Shown: positions 25,885 to 40,122 of the stretch, piece by piece | Position numbering within the stretch: position 1 is the first letter of the stretch | How the letters are laid out: the number at the start of each line of letters is the position of its first letter | The notes under the pieces: model-generated | The model's input: only the letters and a program-made list of their open reading frames with translations | What the model was told of the DNA's origin: nothing | Databases searched by the model: none | Program-made: the position numbers and the translations under genes | NCBI GenBank assembly: GCA_018262455.1 | Contig: JAGSPR010000016.1 | Span: 1-46,726 of the forward strand | DNA length: 46,726 bases | Direction of reading: 5' to 3' | Source: Deltaproteobacteria bacterium | Lineage (GTDB): Bacteria > Myxococcota > Polyangia > Haliangiales > Haliangiaceae

Positions 25885-27303
25885 CTACACCGCGACGGGC
25901 AGGACGCGTCGCCGCACGAGCTTGATGCTGAGCAGGCGGTACAGCATCTTGCTGACCTCGAACGAACCCATCCGAGACTTCCGGATGATCTCCTTGACGC
26001 TGTTCTTGCCGTTGACGAGCTCGAGGACCGCGAGCTCCTCGCGGGTCAGCCGGCCCCGGCCCATCTGGGCGACCGAGTCCTCGTTGCGCAGGAACACGAC
26101 GTCGAAGTTGTCGATCGCGCGCTCGATCAGGTGCCATTCGTCGACCCGGCGGTAGCCCTCCATGAGCACGGCCTCGACATCGAGCCCGAGCGCGGCGTCG
26201 ATCACGAACGCCGGCAGCTCCACCCCGGTCGCGAACCGGAACCGGCCGTGGCGCCAGCGCAGGATCTCGTAGATCAACTCGGACGACTGCCGGGTCAGGC
26301 AAGCCTTGAGGTCGGCATCGCCAAGCAGGCCGAGCTTGAGGAGCGCCTGGCCGAGCAGGCGCTGGTTGCTCTGGGCGCGCGAATCGAGGAACGACTCGAA
26401 GTCCGCTCGCTGCACGAGCTCGGCATCGAGCACGAAGCGCCCGAGCAAGAACTCCTCCGGCACGCCCTCGGCGATCGCCTGATCGACCCGGCCGCGGCGG
26501 AAGTAGATGTCGACTCGGGCTCCCGAGCGCTCGACCGTGAGCACGCCCGATTGCTCCTGGACATCGAGCAGCTGGAGCACCTCGGCGAGCGGGACGACGC
26601 GGAGGTCGCCACGCAACCCAGGCGTGCCCTCGCCGAACAGCCCGAGATCGATCGAGCTCATCATCTTGTTGAGCGACGCATCGTCGAGCGCGGTGCGGGT
26701 GGCTTCGGCGATCGCGGCCGCATCGGTGGAGATCACCGCATCCGGATCGCGCGCCGACTCGGCCAGCGCGACGAGGGCGGCGACGCGCGTGCTCACCACG
26801 TCGGTGATCTTGCCACGCAGCTCGGCCAGCGCGGCATTGCGCGCGTACGTACGATCGGCTTCGTCGGTCGCGGACAGATCCTCGCCGGTCACGAGCGACG
26901 GGTTGTCGTCGTCCGGGCCTCCGGCCAGTCCGTACTTCGTGATCGTGTGCTGGACCACCGCCGTGATCGCCTCGGGGGAGAACGGCTTGGTGATGTAGTC
27001 GACGATCCCCATCACCTTGACGAATCGCTCGCCGACCTGATCGCCCTTGGCACTCATCAGCACCACCGGGATGTCGCGTAGCTTCGGATCGGCCACGAGC
27101 TCGCGGCAGAACTGATAGCCGTTCATGCGCGGCATCACGAAGTCGAGCAGGATCAAGTCCGGACGCTGCGCGCGCACCGCCTCGAGTCCTGCTTCGCCAT
27201 CCACCGCGGTGTGAACCTGGTACCCGGCCTTTGTCAGGACCAGCTGCACCACCTTGGTGATGGTGGGACTGTCGTCTATTACCAGGACGAGCTCGCCAGC
27301 CAT
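25885..27303 (-). CDS. Response regulator receiver / DUF4388 (PATAN) protein
   Basis: A 472-residue cytoplasmic protein. The receiver domain (1-122) is complete: acidic pair Asp10/Asp11, phospho-acceptor Asp54, Ser84 and Lys106. After a helical linker comes a DUF4388/PATAN domain (about 215-300; DLRVVPLAEVLQLLDVQEQSGVLTV, DIYFRRGRVDQAI, LLGRFVL) and a C-terminal helical part. There is no DNA-binding or enzymatic domain, so the output is probably protein interaction. The ATG at 27303 follows GAGGGGAA at a good distance. The neighbouring divergent gene encodes a double kinase, and the kinase at 4575 carries the same PATAN domain, which hints at a shared signalling theme. Confidence 0.88.
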   Translation of the reverse strand: MAGELVLVIDDSPTITKVVQLVLTKAGYQVHTAVDGEAGLEAVRAQRPDLILLDFVMPRMNGYQFCRELVADPKLRDIPVVLMSAKGDQVGERFVKVMGIVDYITKPFSPEAITAVVQHTITKYGLAGGPDDDNPSLVTGEDLSATDEADRTYARNAALAELRGKITDVVSTRVAALVALAESARDPDAVISTDAAAIAEATRTALDDASLNKMMSSIDLGLFGEGTPGLRGDLRVVPLAEVLQLLDVQEQSGVLTVERSGARVDIYFRRGRVDQAIAEGVPEEFLLGRFVLDAELVQRADFESFLDSRAQSNQRLLGQALLKLGLLGDADLKACLTRQSSELIYEILRWRHGRFRFATGVELPAFVIDAALGLDVEAVLMEGYRRVDEWHLIERAIDNFDVVFLRNEDSVAQMGRGRLTREELAVLELVNGKNSVKEIIRKSRMGSFEVSKMLYRLLSIKLVRRRVLPVAV

Positions 27304-27413
27304 GTGCGTGTTCCCCTCACTCCGCAGCACAGCCTGCGGGGATCGACATGGTATGTGCTTCGAATTACGCCTTCAATCGGCGCGCTTGGTGATTTGGTGG
27401 CGGTTCGGGCCCC
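27304..27413. promoter_or_regulatory. Divergent promoter region of the receiver-PATAN and double-kinase genes
   Basis: A 110-bp gap. It contains an inverted repeat CCGCAG-CACAGC-CTGCGG at 27322-27339, just upstream of the receiver gene, and an AT-richer stretch around 27350-27375 (ATGTGCTTCGAATTACG) likely to hold promoter elements. Shared control of both genes is plausible. Confidence 0.4.
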
Positions 27414-30671
<3,258 letters not shown>

Positions 30672-30692
30672 CCGACGAGCGAGTCGCGGAGC

Positions 30693-30707
30693 GCAGCCTC
30701 GGGCTGC
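30693..30707. terminator. GCAGCC-TCG-GGCTGC hairpin between convergent genes
   Basis: Perfect 6-bp stem with a 3-nt loop, 21 nt beyond the double-kinase stop and directly next to the stop codon of the convergent cyclic-nucleotide-binding gene. May act in both directions; no T-run. Confidence 0.4.
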
Positions 30708-31172
30708 TCAGACCATCGAGCCGGCGAGCCAGTCGGCGAGCAGGTCGACCTCGGACAGCATCGCATTGGCGCGGCGCAGCCGCTCGGACAGCGTCTTGAC
30801 GACCCGGACGAGCAGGATCGACGCGGCGTTCGGGTCGACGCTGATCAGCTCGCGGAGCGAGTCATGGGGGAGCCGGAACAGGAACGTGGGTGACATCGCG
30901 GTCACGCTGGCGGAGCGCGGGGCGGGCTCGACGAGCGACATCTCTCCGAAAAACTCGCCACCTGACAGGGTCGCGAAGGTCTGCGCGCCGCGGTGAACCG
31001 CGACCTGGCCCGAGAGGACCAGGAACAGCGCATCGCCGAGGCTGCCCTCGGCGACGATCGGCTCGCCCGGGTTGTAGCTCTCGATCTCGCCGCTGCGCGC
31101 GAGCGACGCGAGCTGTGCGGGCGCGAGCAGCACCAGCAGCGGATGACGTTCCAGCAACGTCGGGGTCGGCAC
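30708..31172 (-). CDS. Stand-alone cyclic-nucleotide-binding domain protein
   Basis: A 154-residue protein consisting of one cNMP-binding (CRP-type) beta-roll. The phosphate-binding cassette is recognisable as GGEFFGEMSLVEPAPRSASV, with the conserved Arg and Ser expected to hold the cyclic phosphate; VLSGQVAVHRG precedes it. The C-terminal helix (DPNAASILLVRVVKTLSERLRRANAML) is the one that dimerises in CRP, but no helix-turn-helix follows, so it is not a DNA-binding regulator by itself. The GTG at 31172 is the start. It is convergent with the double kinase and divergent from sppA. Confidence 0.8.
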   Translation of the reverse strand: MPTPTLLERHPLLVLLAPAQLASLARSGEIESYNPGEPIVAEGSLGDALFLVLSGQVAVHRGAQTFATLSGGEFFGEMSLVEPAPRSASVTAMSPTFLFRLPHDSLRELISVDPNAASILLVRVVKTLSERLRRANAMLSEVDLLADWLAGSMV

Positions 31173-31279
31173 GAGATCGAGTATCGCTCGAAACCGGCCC
31201 GCGCGCCCGTTCTGGCCCGGCTACGACACCCGCTCGTACTCGGCGCCGCCGCTCGCTGGCTTCTGCTACCGTCGCTGCG

Positions 31280-33814
31280 ATGCGGATCGCTGTCGTCGCG
31301 GCCTTCGGGCTCCTGGTGTCTCCGTTCGCGGCGCGCGCGCAGAGCGTCGATCGCCGGTATGCCGAGGAGCCGACCGACGGGGTCTCGATGCCGACGGCGC
31401 CGCTGGCGGGGGAGGTCGATGGACGGGTGGTCGCGACCAACCCAGGCGGGCTGCCGCTGGTGCGCGGCGCCGAGCTCGCGCTGGTGCTCGATGTCGAGGA
31501 TCCGGACGTCGCGACGAGCGCGGGGCAGGGGTTCGGCGGCTACCTCGCCCTCGCGGGGGGCGGCCGGTTGTTGCCGCGATTCGGGCTCGGGCTCGGCCTC
31601 GAATGGCTCCGGCCATCGCGCAGCCAGCTCGAGCCGGATCCGGGCTCGCCGTTTCGGTTCACGCTGGGGCTCGCGACCGGGCTCGGCCGCAGTGCGGGCT
31701 TCGGGTTCGCGTGGCACCACTTCCACGACGAGGGCGCGCTCGATGGCGTCGACACGTTCGACCTCGGGTTGTCGACACGCTGGGGCAACCACCTCGCGAT
31801 CGGTGGCGTGGTACGCGATGTCGCCACGAGCTCGATCGCCGGCACGCCGGTGCAGCGGCGCTACGAGCTCGAGACCGTGGGCAGGCCGCTGGCCACGTCG
31901 GCGCTCGAGGTCGCGCTCGGTGGTCGGCTCGGCGAGACCCGGCTCGACGTCGACGGATGGGTGCGGGTGTCGGCGCGGATCGCGCGGGGGCTGTACGTCC
32001 ACGGCGCGCTCGAGACGCGCGAGCTCCACACGCTCGCCGATTCACCGACCGGGATGCGCGATACCGGTGGTCGCGACGCGCGCGTCACGCTCGGCTTCGA
32101 GGTCTCGTTCGGCGGCGTCGGCGTCACCGCGCTCGCGAGCGGACTGCGCGACGACTCCGGCGTGAACCACGGCCTCGGCGGTCAGCTCGTGCTGCGAGGA
32201 TCGTCGCTTGGCACCGCGTCCGTGATCGGGCCGAGCGATCACATCGAGCGTGTCGAGCTCGCGGGCTCGATCGGCCTGCGCGAGGTCACCCAGCTGGTGG
32301 GCCGGCTGCGCTCGATCGCGCGCGATCCGACGGCGAAGGCCCTGGTGGTCACCTTCGACGGCGCGAGCGCCGGCTGGGCCTCCCTGCAGGAGCTGCGCGA
32401 CGAGATCCTCGCGGTCAAGCAGGCGGGCAAGAAGGTGTTCGCGTACATGGTCTCGGGCACCGGCCGCGATTACTTCGTCGCGAGCGCTGCCCACAAGATC
32501 TACATCGACCCCGCGGGCGGGCTGCGGCTCGTCGGGATGGCCGGCACCTCGATGTACTTCCGCGGCGCGTTCGAGAAGCTTGGCGTGCTGCCACAGTTCT
32601 CGAAGATCGCCGAGTACAAGAGCGCACCCGAGCAGTTCACCGAGGCCGGGCCGACCCCCGCCGCTGCGAAGATGCACGACGAGCTGTTCGAGAGCTTGTG
32701 GGATCAGTGGCTGACCCAGGTGGCCGAGGGCCGCAAGCTCACCAAGGACGAGCTGCGGGCGCTGATCGACACCGGCCCGTTCACCGCCGGCGATCTCTCA
32801 GCCAACACGAAGCTCGTCGACGCGGTCGCCGCACCCGACAAGGTGAGCGAGCTCGTGAGTGCGGAGCTCGGCGCGATCCTCTCGGTCGGCAGCCCGAGCG
32901 ACGAGCGCCCCGATCGCTGGCAGCGCCCGGGGATCGCGATCATCTATGTCGACGGCGACATCACCGACGGTGAGTCGAAGTCGGTGCCATTCCTCGGCAA
33001 GAAGCTCGCGGGGGGCGAGAGCCTGGTCGCGGCGATCGCAGCGGCTCGCGCCGATCCGTCGATCGGCGCGATCATCATGCGGATCGACTCCCCCGGCGGC
33101 AGCGCGCTGGCCTCCGAGCTGGTGGCGCGCGAGGTGTTCGCGACCCGCGGCGTGAAGCCGATCCTGTGCTCGATGAGCGACCTCGCAGCCTCCGGTGGCT
33201 ACTTCATCGCCGCCGGCTGCGAGCTCATCTTCGCCGAGCCGATGACGATCACGGGCTCGATCGGCATCTTCTACGGCAAGTTCGATATCTCGGGCTTGCT
33301 TGCCAAGCTCGGCGTGACGACGGATACGTTCAAGCGCGGCAAGCGCAGCGATGTCGAGAGCATGTACAGGCCTTACGACGAGGAGGAGCGCGCGATGCTG
33401 CTCGAGAAGCTGCGCTATATGTATGGCCGGTTCGTCGGCGCGGTCGCCGAGGGCCGCAGCATGAAGAAGGAGGAGGTCGACGCGGTCGGTCGTGGCCACG
33501 TGTGGACGGGTGCGCAGGCCCGGCCGGTGCGGCTCATCGACAAGTTCGGTGGGCTCGGCGATGCCCTCGACGAGGCGAAGCGGCGGATGAAGCTCGCGCC
33601 CGGGGCGCGCGTCCAGCTCCGCGAGTTGCCGAACCTGCCATCGAGCCTGCTCGGGACGCTCGGCAACCTGATCGGGGTGCGCGCCGAGGCGTCGATGTCG
33701 GTGACCGATCTTCCCGCCGTGCGCGAGCTGCTGCGCGGGGTGCCGGCCTCGGTGCTCGTCGACCCGACACAGGCCCAGGCGCGCCTGCCATTCGAGCTCG
33801 ACTGGCACGAGTGA
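31280..33814 (+). CDS. sppA: Signal peptide peptidase SppA with N-terminal beta-barrel-like domain
   Basis: An 844-residue protein. After a signal peptide (cleavage near Ala-Arg-Ala-Gln) come about 270 residues of alternating beta strands with NPGGLPLVRG, like outer-membrane barrel proteins of the PorV/long-chain type. The rest is a double S49 peptidase of the 67-kDa class. The general-base Lys406 lies in the first repeat (ASAAHKIYIDP, as Lys209 of E. coli SppA) and the nucleophile Ser638 in the second (AASGGYF). SppA digests leftover signal peptides and membrane peptides. E. coli SppA lacks such an N-terminal domain and is held by one inner-membrane helix. The ATG at 31280 gives the signal peptide. 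The next gene overlaps by GTGA. Confidence 0.85.
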   Translation: MRIAVVAAFGLLVSPFAARAQSVDRRYAEEPTDGVSMPTAPLAGEVDGRVVATNPGGLPLVRGAELALVLDVEDPDVATSAGQGFGGYLALAGGGRLLPRFGLGLGLEWLRPSRSQLEPDPGSPFRFTLGLATGLGRSAGFGFAWHHFHDEGALDGVDTFDLGLSTRWGNHLAIGGVVRDVATSSIAGTPVQRRYELETVGRPLATSALEVALGGRLGETRLDVDGWVRVSARIARGLYVHGALETRELHTLADSPTGMRDTGGRDARVTLGFEVSFGGVGVTALASGLRDDSGVNHGLGGQLVLRGSSLGTASVIGPSDHIERVELAGSIGLREVTQLVGRLRSIARDPTAKALVVTFDGASAGWASLQELRDEILAVKQAGKKVFAYMVSGTGRDYFVASAAHKIYIDPAGGLRLVGMAGTSMYFRGAFEKLGVLPQFSKIAEYKSAPEQFTEAGPTPAAAKMHDELFESLWDQWLTQVAEGRKLTKDELRALIDTGPFTAGDLSANTKLVDAVAAPDKVSELVSAELGAILSVGSPSDERPDRWQRPGIAIIYVDGDITDGESKSVPFLGKKLAGGESLVAAIAAARADPSIGAIIMRIDSPGGSALASELVAREVFATRGVKPILCSMSDLAASGGYFIAAGCELIFAEPMTITGSIGIFYGKFDISGLLAKLGVTTDTFKRGKRSDVESMYRPYDEEERAMLLEKLRYMYGRFVGAVAEGRSMKKEEVDAVGRGHVWTGAQARPVRLIDKFGGLGDALDEAKRRMKLAPGARVQLRELPNLPSSLLGTLGNLIGVRAEASMSVTDLPAVRELLRGVPASVLVDPTQAQARLPFELDWHE

Positions 33815-34359
33815 GCCACCTCGTCGAAGACGCAGCGCGGGTCGTCGAGCGTGAAGTCACGCGACCCGATTTCGGGCTCCGCGTGATCATCGTGTGGAAG
33901 GTCGTGAAGGGCTGCTTGCTGCTCGCGGTCGCCGTGTCGGCGTTCGCGCTGATCCACTCGGATCTGCATCGGCTCGGCGTCGATCTCGTCGCCTGGCTCG
34001 GGATCGATGCCGCCCGGCCGCGCGTCGAGCACCTCCTCGCGATGCTCACCGGCATGACGCCGGGTCGGATCGTGGGCGTCGGGGTGGGTGCGTGCCTGCT
34101 CGCGGCGCTGATGTTCCTTGAATCGTGGGGCCTCCATCGCCGCCTCATCTGGGCCGAGTGGCTGACCGTGATCGTGACCGCGTCGCTGATCCCGCTCGAG
34201 GTCTATGAGCTCGTCTCCGACGCGAGCCTCGGCAAGGTGCTGACCCTCGTCGCCAACGGCGCGATCGTCGTGTACCTGCTACGCCATCGCTGGCTGTTCG
34301 TGCCCGGTCGCATCGGCCGGTGGTGGAAGGCGCGCCGCAAGGCGCCCTCGGAGCGCTAA
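33811..34359 (+). CDS. DUF2127-type small membrane protein
   Basis: A 182-residue protein with four hydrophobic helices and a basic C-terminus (RRKAPSER). The order of motifs (GLRVIIVWKVVKGCLLL at the start, ESWGLHRRLIWAEWLTVIVTASLIPLEVYEL in the middle, then a last helix ending in LLRHRWLF) matches the DUF2127 family, whose function is unknown. The GTG start overlaps the sppA stop (GTGA), so the two are translationally coupled and may work together in the membrane. The stop is 1 nt from that of the small convergent gene. Confidence 0.75.
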   Translation: MSHLVEDAARVVEREVTRPDFGLRVIIVWKVVKGCLLLAVAVSAFALIHSDLHRLGVDLVAWLGIDAARPRVEHLLAMLTGMTPGRIVGVGVGACLLAALMFLESWGLHRRLIWAEWLTVIVTASLIPLEVYELVSDASLGKVLTLVANGAIVVYLLRHRWLFVPGRIGRWWKARRKAPSER

Positions 34360-34360
34360 C

Positions 34361-34594
34361 CTAGCGCCCAGGCACGTCGCTGGGGACGACCGGCGGAGCC
34401 GCGACGCCGCCATCGCGCGCGAACTCGGACCGCGGGATCTTGACCTCGATCTTCTCGGGTGGCGGGGGCGGCGGATCGTACGAGCAGTACCCGATCGAGA
34501 CATTGAAGATGCCGATCACGATCATCCCGCCGGTCACCGGGAGCCAGTACCGACGGTGCTTGCGCGAGAACGGGCTCGCACGATCCTTGGACAC
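34361..34594 (-). CDS. Small single-pass membrane protein with proline run
   Basis: A 77-residue protein: basic N-terminus (KDRASPFSRKHRR), one membrane helix (about residues 17-37, ending Gly-Tyr-Cys), then a run of six prolines and a charged tail. The positive-inside rule puts the tail in the periplasm. No family recognised. The GTG start at 34594 faces the HTTM-like gene across 79 bp, and the stop sits 1 nt from the DUF2127 stop, a spacing repeated elsewhere in this window, which supports it being a real gene. Confidence 0.55.
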   Translation of the reverse strand: MSKDRASPFSRKHRRYWLPVTGGMIVIGIFNVSIGYCSYDPPPPPPEKIEVKIPRSEFARDGGVAAPPVVPSDVPGR

Positions 34595-34673
34595 GCCCCT
34601 CGTCTAGCACGGTCTGCTGCTCCGCGGCCCGCGTCACGGTGTCGCTCGCGCCAGCGTGGTGTACGGTCCCCCC

Positions 34674-36302
34674 GTGAGTCGCTGGCAGCGCTACTGGTTT
34701 GCCGACGGTGGGCGGATCGCTGCGGCCTTCGTGCGGATCGCGATCGCCGCTTCGGTGCTGCTGACGCTCGAGCGCCTGGCGACGCTGTCCACCGTCGAGC
34801 TGCCCGGGCCGGCCAACCTCTACCGCCCGGTCGGGCCGTGGATGCTCCTGGGCCATACGATCCCGCCGGATCCGCTCATCACCGCGCTCTGGGTGCTCGC
34901 GTGGGGCGGCACGATCGCCATGCTCCTCGGGCTATACACCCGCGCCTCGACCGCGGTCAGCTTCGTCGCCGCGGTCGCGCTGACCTCGCTGTCGTACGCC
35001 TCGACCGCGACCTGGTCGCACCAGTACAACGTCGTCTTCCTCGCCCAGATGGCGTTCCTGGGTGCACGCGGTGGCGATGTCCTGAGCCTCGACGCGCTGA
35101 TCCGGCGGCTCCGCCAGCTTCCCCCGATCGATCGAGCGCGCGCCTATCAATGGTCGCTGCGGCTCGTGCAGCTCGCGGTCGCGCTGATGTTTGCCGGCGC
35201 GGCGTTCCACAAGCTCCTGCACGGGCACTTCACGTTGCGCTGGGCGCTCTCCGATTCGCTGCGCCACCACCTGCTCGTGCGCTACGACCTCGCCGGCATC
35301 GATCGCCCCGCGCTGGTCGACTGGCTCCTGGGGGATGTCTGGCGCTATCGCACCGCCGCGCTCCTCAACCTGATCGCGCAGCTGACGCCGATCTTCGCGT
35401 GCTTCTTCATCCGCCGGCCCCTGGTCCGAGCGCTGTGCGGGGCCGTCTTCATCAGCGAGGTGCTCGGCCTCGGGTTGGTCGTGAGCCTGTGGAACCTGCA
35501 CTGGATCCCGCTCGCCGCGCTGTTCATCGACTGGGACCGGCTGAACGCATGGCTCTTGCGCAGCCCGGTCCCCACCGATTTCGAGGTCGTCGAGGGCTTC
35601 CGTCCGCCGCGTGGCCCCCGGATCTTCATCGTCGCGTTCCTGACCTACGACGTCATCACCGCGTTCGTGCCGACCCTCGATCAGCGGCTCAACACCTACC
35701 CGTTCTCGGGGTTTCCGATGTTCGCGACGATCCGCGCAGCCGAACCGTTCGGCGAGCACCTGCCGTACGACGTGCCTGGCGACAAGTACGAGGTCACCTC
35801 CGACCATCCGCTGGCCCCCTCGCAGCAACGCTGGTTCGATCACCAGAACCGCCGGCTCTACACCGTCACCGATCCGAAGCAGGTCGAGAGCCGGCTGCTC
35901 GCGATGCTCGACACCGCGAAGCGCCGGTACCCCGAGCTCGGAATCCACGCCGTCCGTCACTACCTGGCGATCTTCGAAGCCCCTGCGTACCCCGCGCCCG
36001 CGCGCTTCGAGCCCCACCCGATCGCGATCCTCGCCGAGGTCCGCGAGGGCGGCACGTTCCGCAGTGTGCTCGGCCGGTTCGATGGCGATGCCGTCGAGCT
36101 CCAGCCCCGCGGCCTCGACGTGGCCACGGTCCAGCTCGTCTACTACGCAGACGACCACCCCACTCCGATCGCGCTACCCGCCACGCGCGACGGCAACCGG
36201 TTCGCGGTCGGCAAGCTCGCCGGCGACGCGATCTACGTCGTTGCGCTCATCGAGGGTACCCCCTGGCTCGTCGCCACGAAGCGCGCCTGGAAGTGGCAGT
36301 AG
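34674..36302 (+). CDS. HTTM-like polytopic membrane protein
   Basis: A 542-residue protein. The N-terminal 300 residues hold about seven membrane helices with conserved-looking polar groups inside (WSHQYNVVFLAQM; LMFAGAAFHKLLHGHF; LWNLHWIPLAALFIDWDRL). These resemble the HTTM domain, the membrane region shared with vitamin K-dependent gamma-carboxylases. The last 200 residues form a soluble, mostly beta domain beyond another helix, with YPFSGFPMFATI as a notable segment. The GTG at 34674 is my preferred start; an in-frame GTG at 34656 is also possible. The TAG stop forms the first bases of the repeat cassette. Function unknown. Confidence 0.65.
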   Translation: MSRWQRYWFADGGRIAAAFVRIAIAASVLLTLERLATLSTVELPGPANLYRPVGPWMLLGHTIPPDPLITALWVLAWGGTIAMLLGLYTRASTAVSFVAAVALTSLSYASTATWSHQYNVVFLAQMAFLGARGGDVLSLDALIRRLRQLPPIDRARAYQWSLRLVQLAVALMFAGAAFHKLLHGHFTLRWALSDSLRHHLLVRYDLAGIDRPALVDWLLGDVWRYRTAALLNLIAQLTPIFACFFIRRPLVRALCGAVFISEVLGLGLVVSLWNLHWIPLAALFIDWDRLNAWLLRSPVPTDFEVVEGFRPPRGPRIFIVAFLTYDVITAFVPTLDQRLNTYPFSGFPMFATIRAAEPFGEHLPYDVPGDKYEVTSDHPLAPSQQRWFDHQNRRLYTVTDPKQVESRLLAMLDTAKRRYPELGIHAVRHYLAIFEAPAYPAPARFEPHPIAILAEVREGGTFRSVLGRFDGDAVELQPRGLDVATVQLVYYADDHPTPIALPATRDGNRFAVGKLAGDAIYVVALIEGTPWLVATKRAWKWQ

Positions 36303-36595
36303 GACGCTCTACACTCTCACCACTTTCCCTGACGACGCGCCTTTGAAGCCCGCGAAATCTGACGAGTGTTTCGAGGACGCTCTACACTTTCACCACTTTC
36401 GCGGACTGCGCGTGCTTGTTCAGGACCGCACCACGCTCGGGCGCGACGATGGCGAGTGACTCCGTCGGCGCCGGCCAGAAACGAGCCGGCATGGCGAAGT
36501 GGTGAGAGTGTAGAGCGTCCGGAGAATCTCCTTGGCATCTCACGCAGTTCGCCGTGGGGATCCGGGAGAGAGTGGTGAGAGTGTAGAGCGTCCTG
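36301..36595. repeat. Symmetric cassette of four 23-26-bp repeats in nested inverted order
   Basis: Four near-identical copies of GACGCTCTACACTCTCACCA plus flanks fill the gap between two convergent genes. Copies 1 (36301-36326) and 2 (36374-36400) point forward; copies 3 (36496-36521) and 4 (36570-36595) are inverted. Gaps are about 47, 95 and 48 bp, so copy 1 can pair with 4 and copy 2 with 3. Copy 2 differs from copy 1 by one base in the core (C to T). The spacers themselves are not related. The first copy begins at the stop codon of the upstream gene and the last ends one base before the stop of the downstream gene. No gene fits inside. Confidence 0.9.
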
Positions 36596-39170
<2,575 letters not shown>

Positions 39171-39203
39171 GGCGCGCAGCTTTCGGCCATCATACCCCCA
39201 AAC

Positions 39204-40121
39204 ATGGTGCCGTTTCGCCAGTTGCCGTTCGACCAGGTCCCCGAGCTGCCTGTCAGGCCCCACCCGTGGGGCCGTGCGACGCGCACCGACGTCACGATCC
39301 GCACCGCAGACCTCGGGGCGACCCGGATCGCGGTCCGCAGCTACGGCCCGGACGGGGCGCCCCCGCTGGTGCTGGTGCACGGCCTGATGACGGCCGGGTA
39401 CTCGTTCCGTTACCTCCTCGAGCTGCTGGGCCATCGCTACCGCCTCGTGATTCCCGACCTGCCGGGCGCCGGCTACTCCGATCACCCCGACGTCTACCTC
39501 GGGCCCGACGTGCTCGCGCGCGCGGTGATCGCGACGATCGACGCGCTCGAGGTCCGCGGCGCGACCGTGATCGGCAACTCGATGGGCGGTTATGTCTGCA
39601 TGCGCGCGGCGATGCTCGATCCGGCGGCGATCGGCAAGCTCGTGAACCTGCACTCGCCGGGCGTGCCCACCGGCCGGATGATCGCGCTGCGCTGGGCGTT
39701 GCGCATCCTGCCCGCGCGTTGGGTGCTCGATCGGCTTGTCCGTCGCGATCCCGAGCGCTGGGTCCACAAGAACGTGCACTACTTCGACGAGTCGTTGAAG
39801 TCGCGCGAGGAGCATCGCGAATACGCCGCACCGCTGTCGACGCCGGCCGGCCGCCGCGGCTTCTACCGCCACCTGCACGATGCGCTCGATGCGCGCGAGA
39901 TGCGCCGCTTCGTGGCCGCGCTCGGCAAGACGGCGTTCCCGATCCCGTTGCTGCTCGTCTATGCCAAGAGCGATCCGATGGTGCCACCCGCCGTCGGGCA
40001 GCGGCTGCGTGCGCTGGTGCCGGCGGCGCGGTTCGTCGAGCTCGCCGATGCCTCCCACTTCGCGCACGTCGATGCGGCGCCGCAGTTCGTGGCCGCGATC
40101 GAGGAGTTCCTGGCGAGCTAG
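39204..40121 (+). CDS. Alpha/beta hydrolase
   Basis: A 305-residue alpha/beta-fold enzyme. The oxyanion segment VLVHGLMTAG, the nucleophile elbow GNSMGG, the acid in YAKSDPMVP and the catalytic His in DASHFAHVDAAPQFV form a full triad. A helical cap region lies between the nucleophile and the acid (about residues 165-240). Such enzymes hydrolyse esters, epoxides, haloalkanes or C-C bonds; the residues seen do not separate these. The ATG at 39204 begins the frame, and the divergent regulator start is only 33 nt upstream, so the promoters must overlap. The stop is 1 nt from that of the convergent EF-hand gene. Confidence 0.85.
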   Translation: MVPFRQLPFDQVPELPVRPHPWGRATRTDVTIRTADLGATRIAVRSYGPDGAPPLVLVHGLMTAGYSFRYLLELLGHRYRLVIPDLPGAGYSDHPDVYLGPDVLARAVIATIDALEVRGATVIGNSMGGYVCMRAAMLDPAAIGKLVNLHSPGVPTGRMIALRWALRILPARWVLDRLVRRDPERWVHKNVHYFDESLKSREEHREYAAPLSTPAGRRGFYRHLHDALDAREMRRFVAALGKTAFPIPLLLVYAKSDPMVPPAVGQRLRALVPAARFVELADASHFAHVDAAPQFVAAIEEFLAS

Positions 40122-40122
40122 G

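Noticed and set aside
36317..36578. Two short open frames (70-73 codons) within the repeat cassette
   Set aside because: Each merely reads through repeat copies and gives Ser/Arg-rich peptides without a plausible start or ribosome site.
36301..36595. A possible small CRISPR array
   Set aside because: Repeats occur in both orientations, only four copies exist, spacers differ in length (47, 95, 48) and no cas gene is present.
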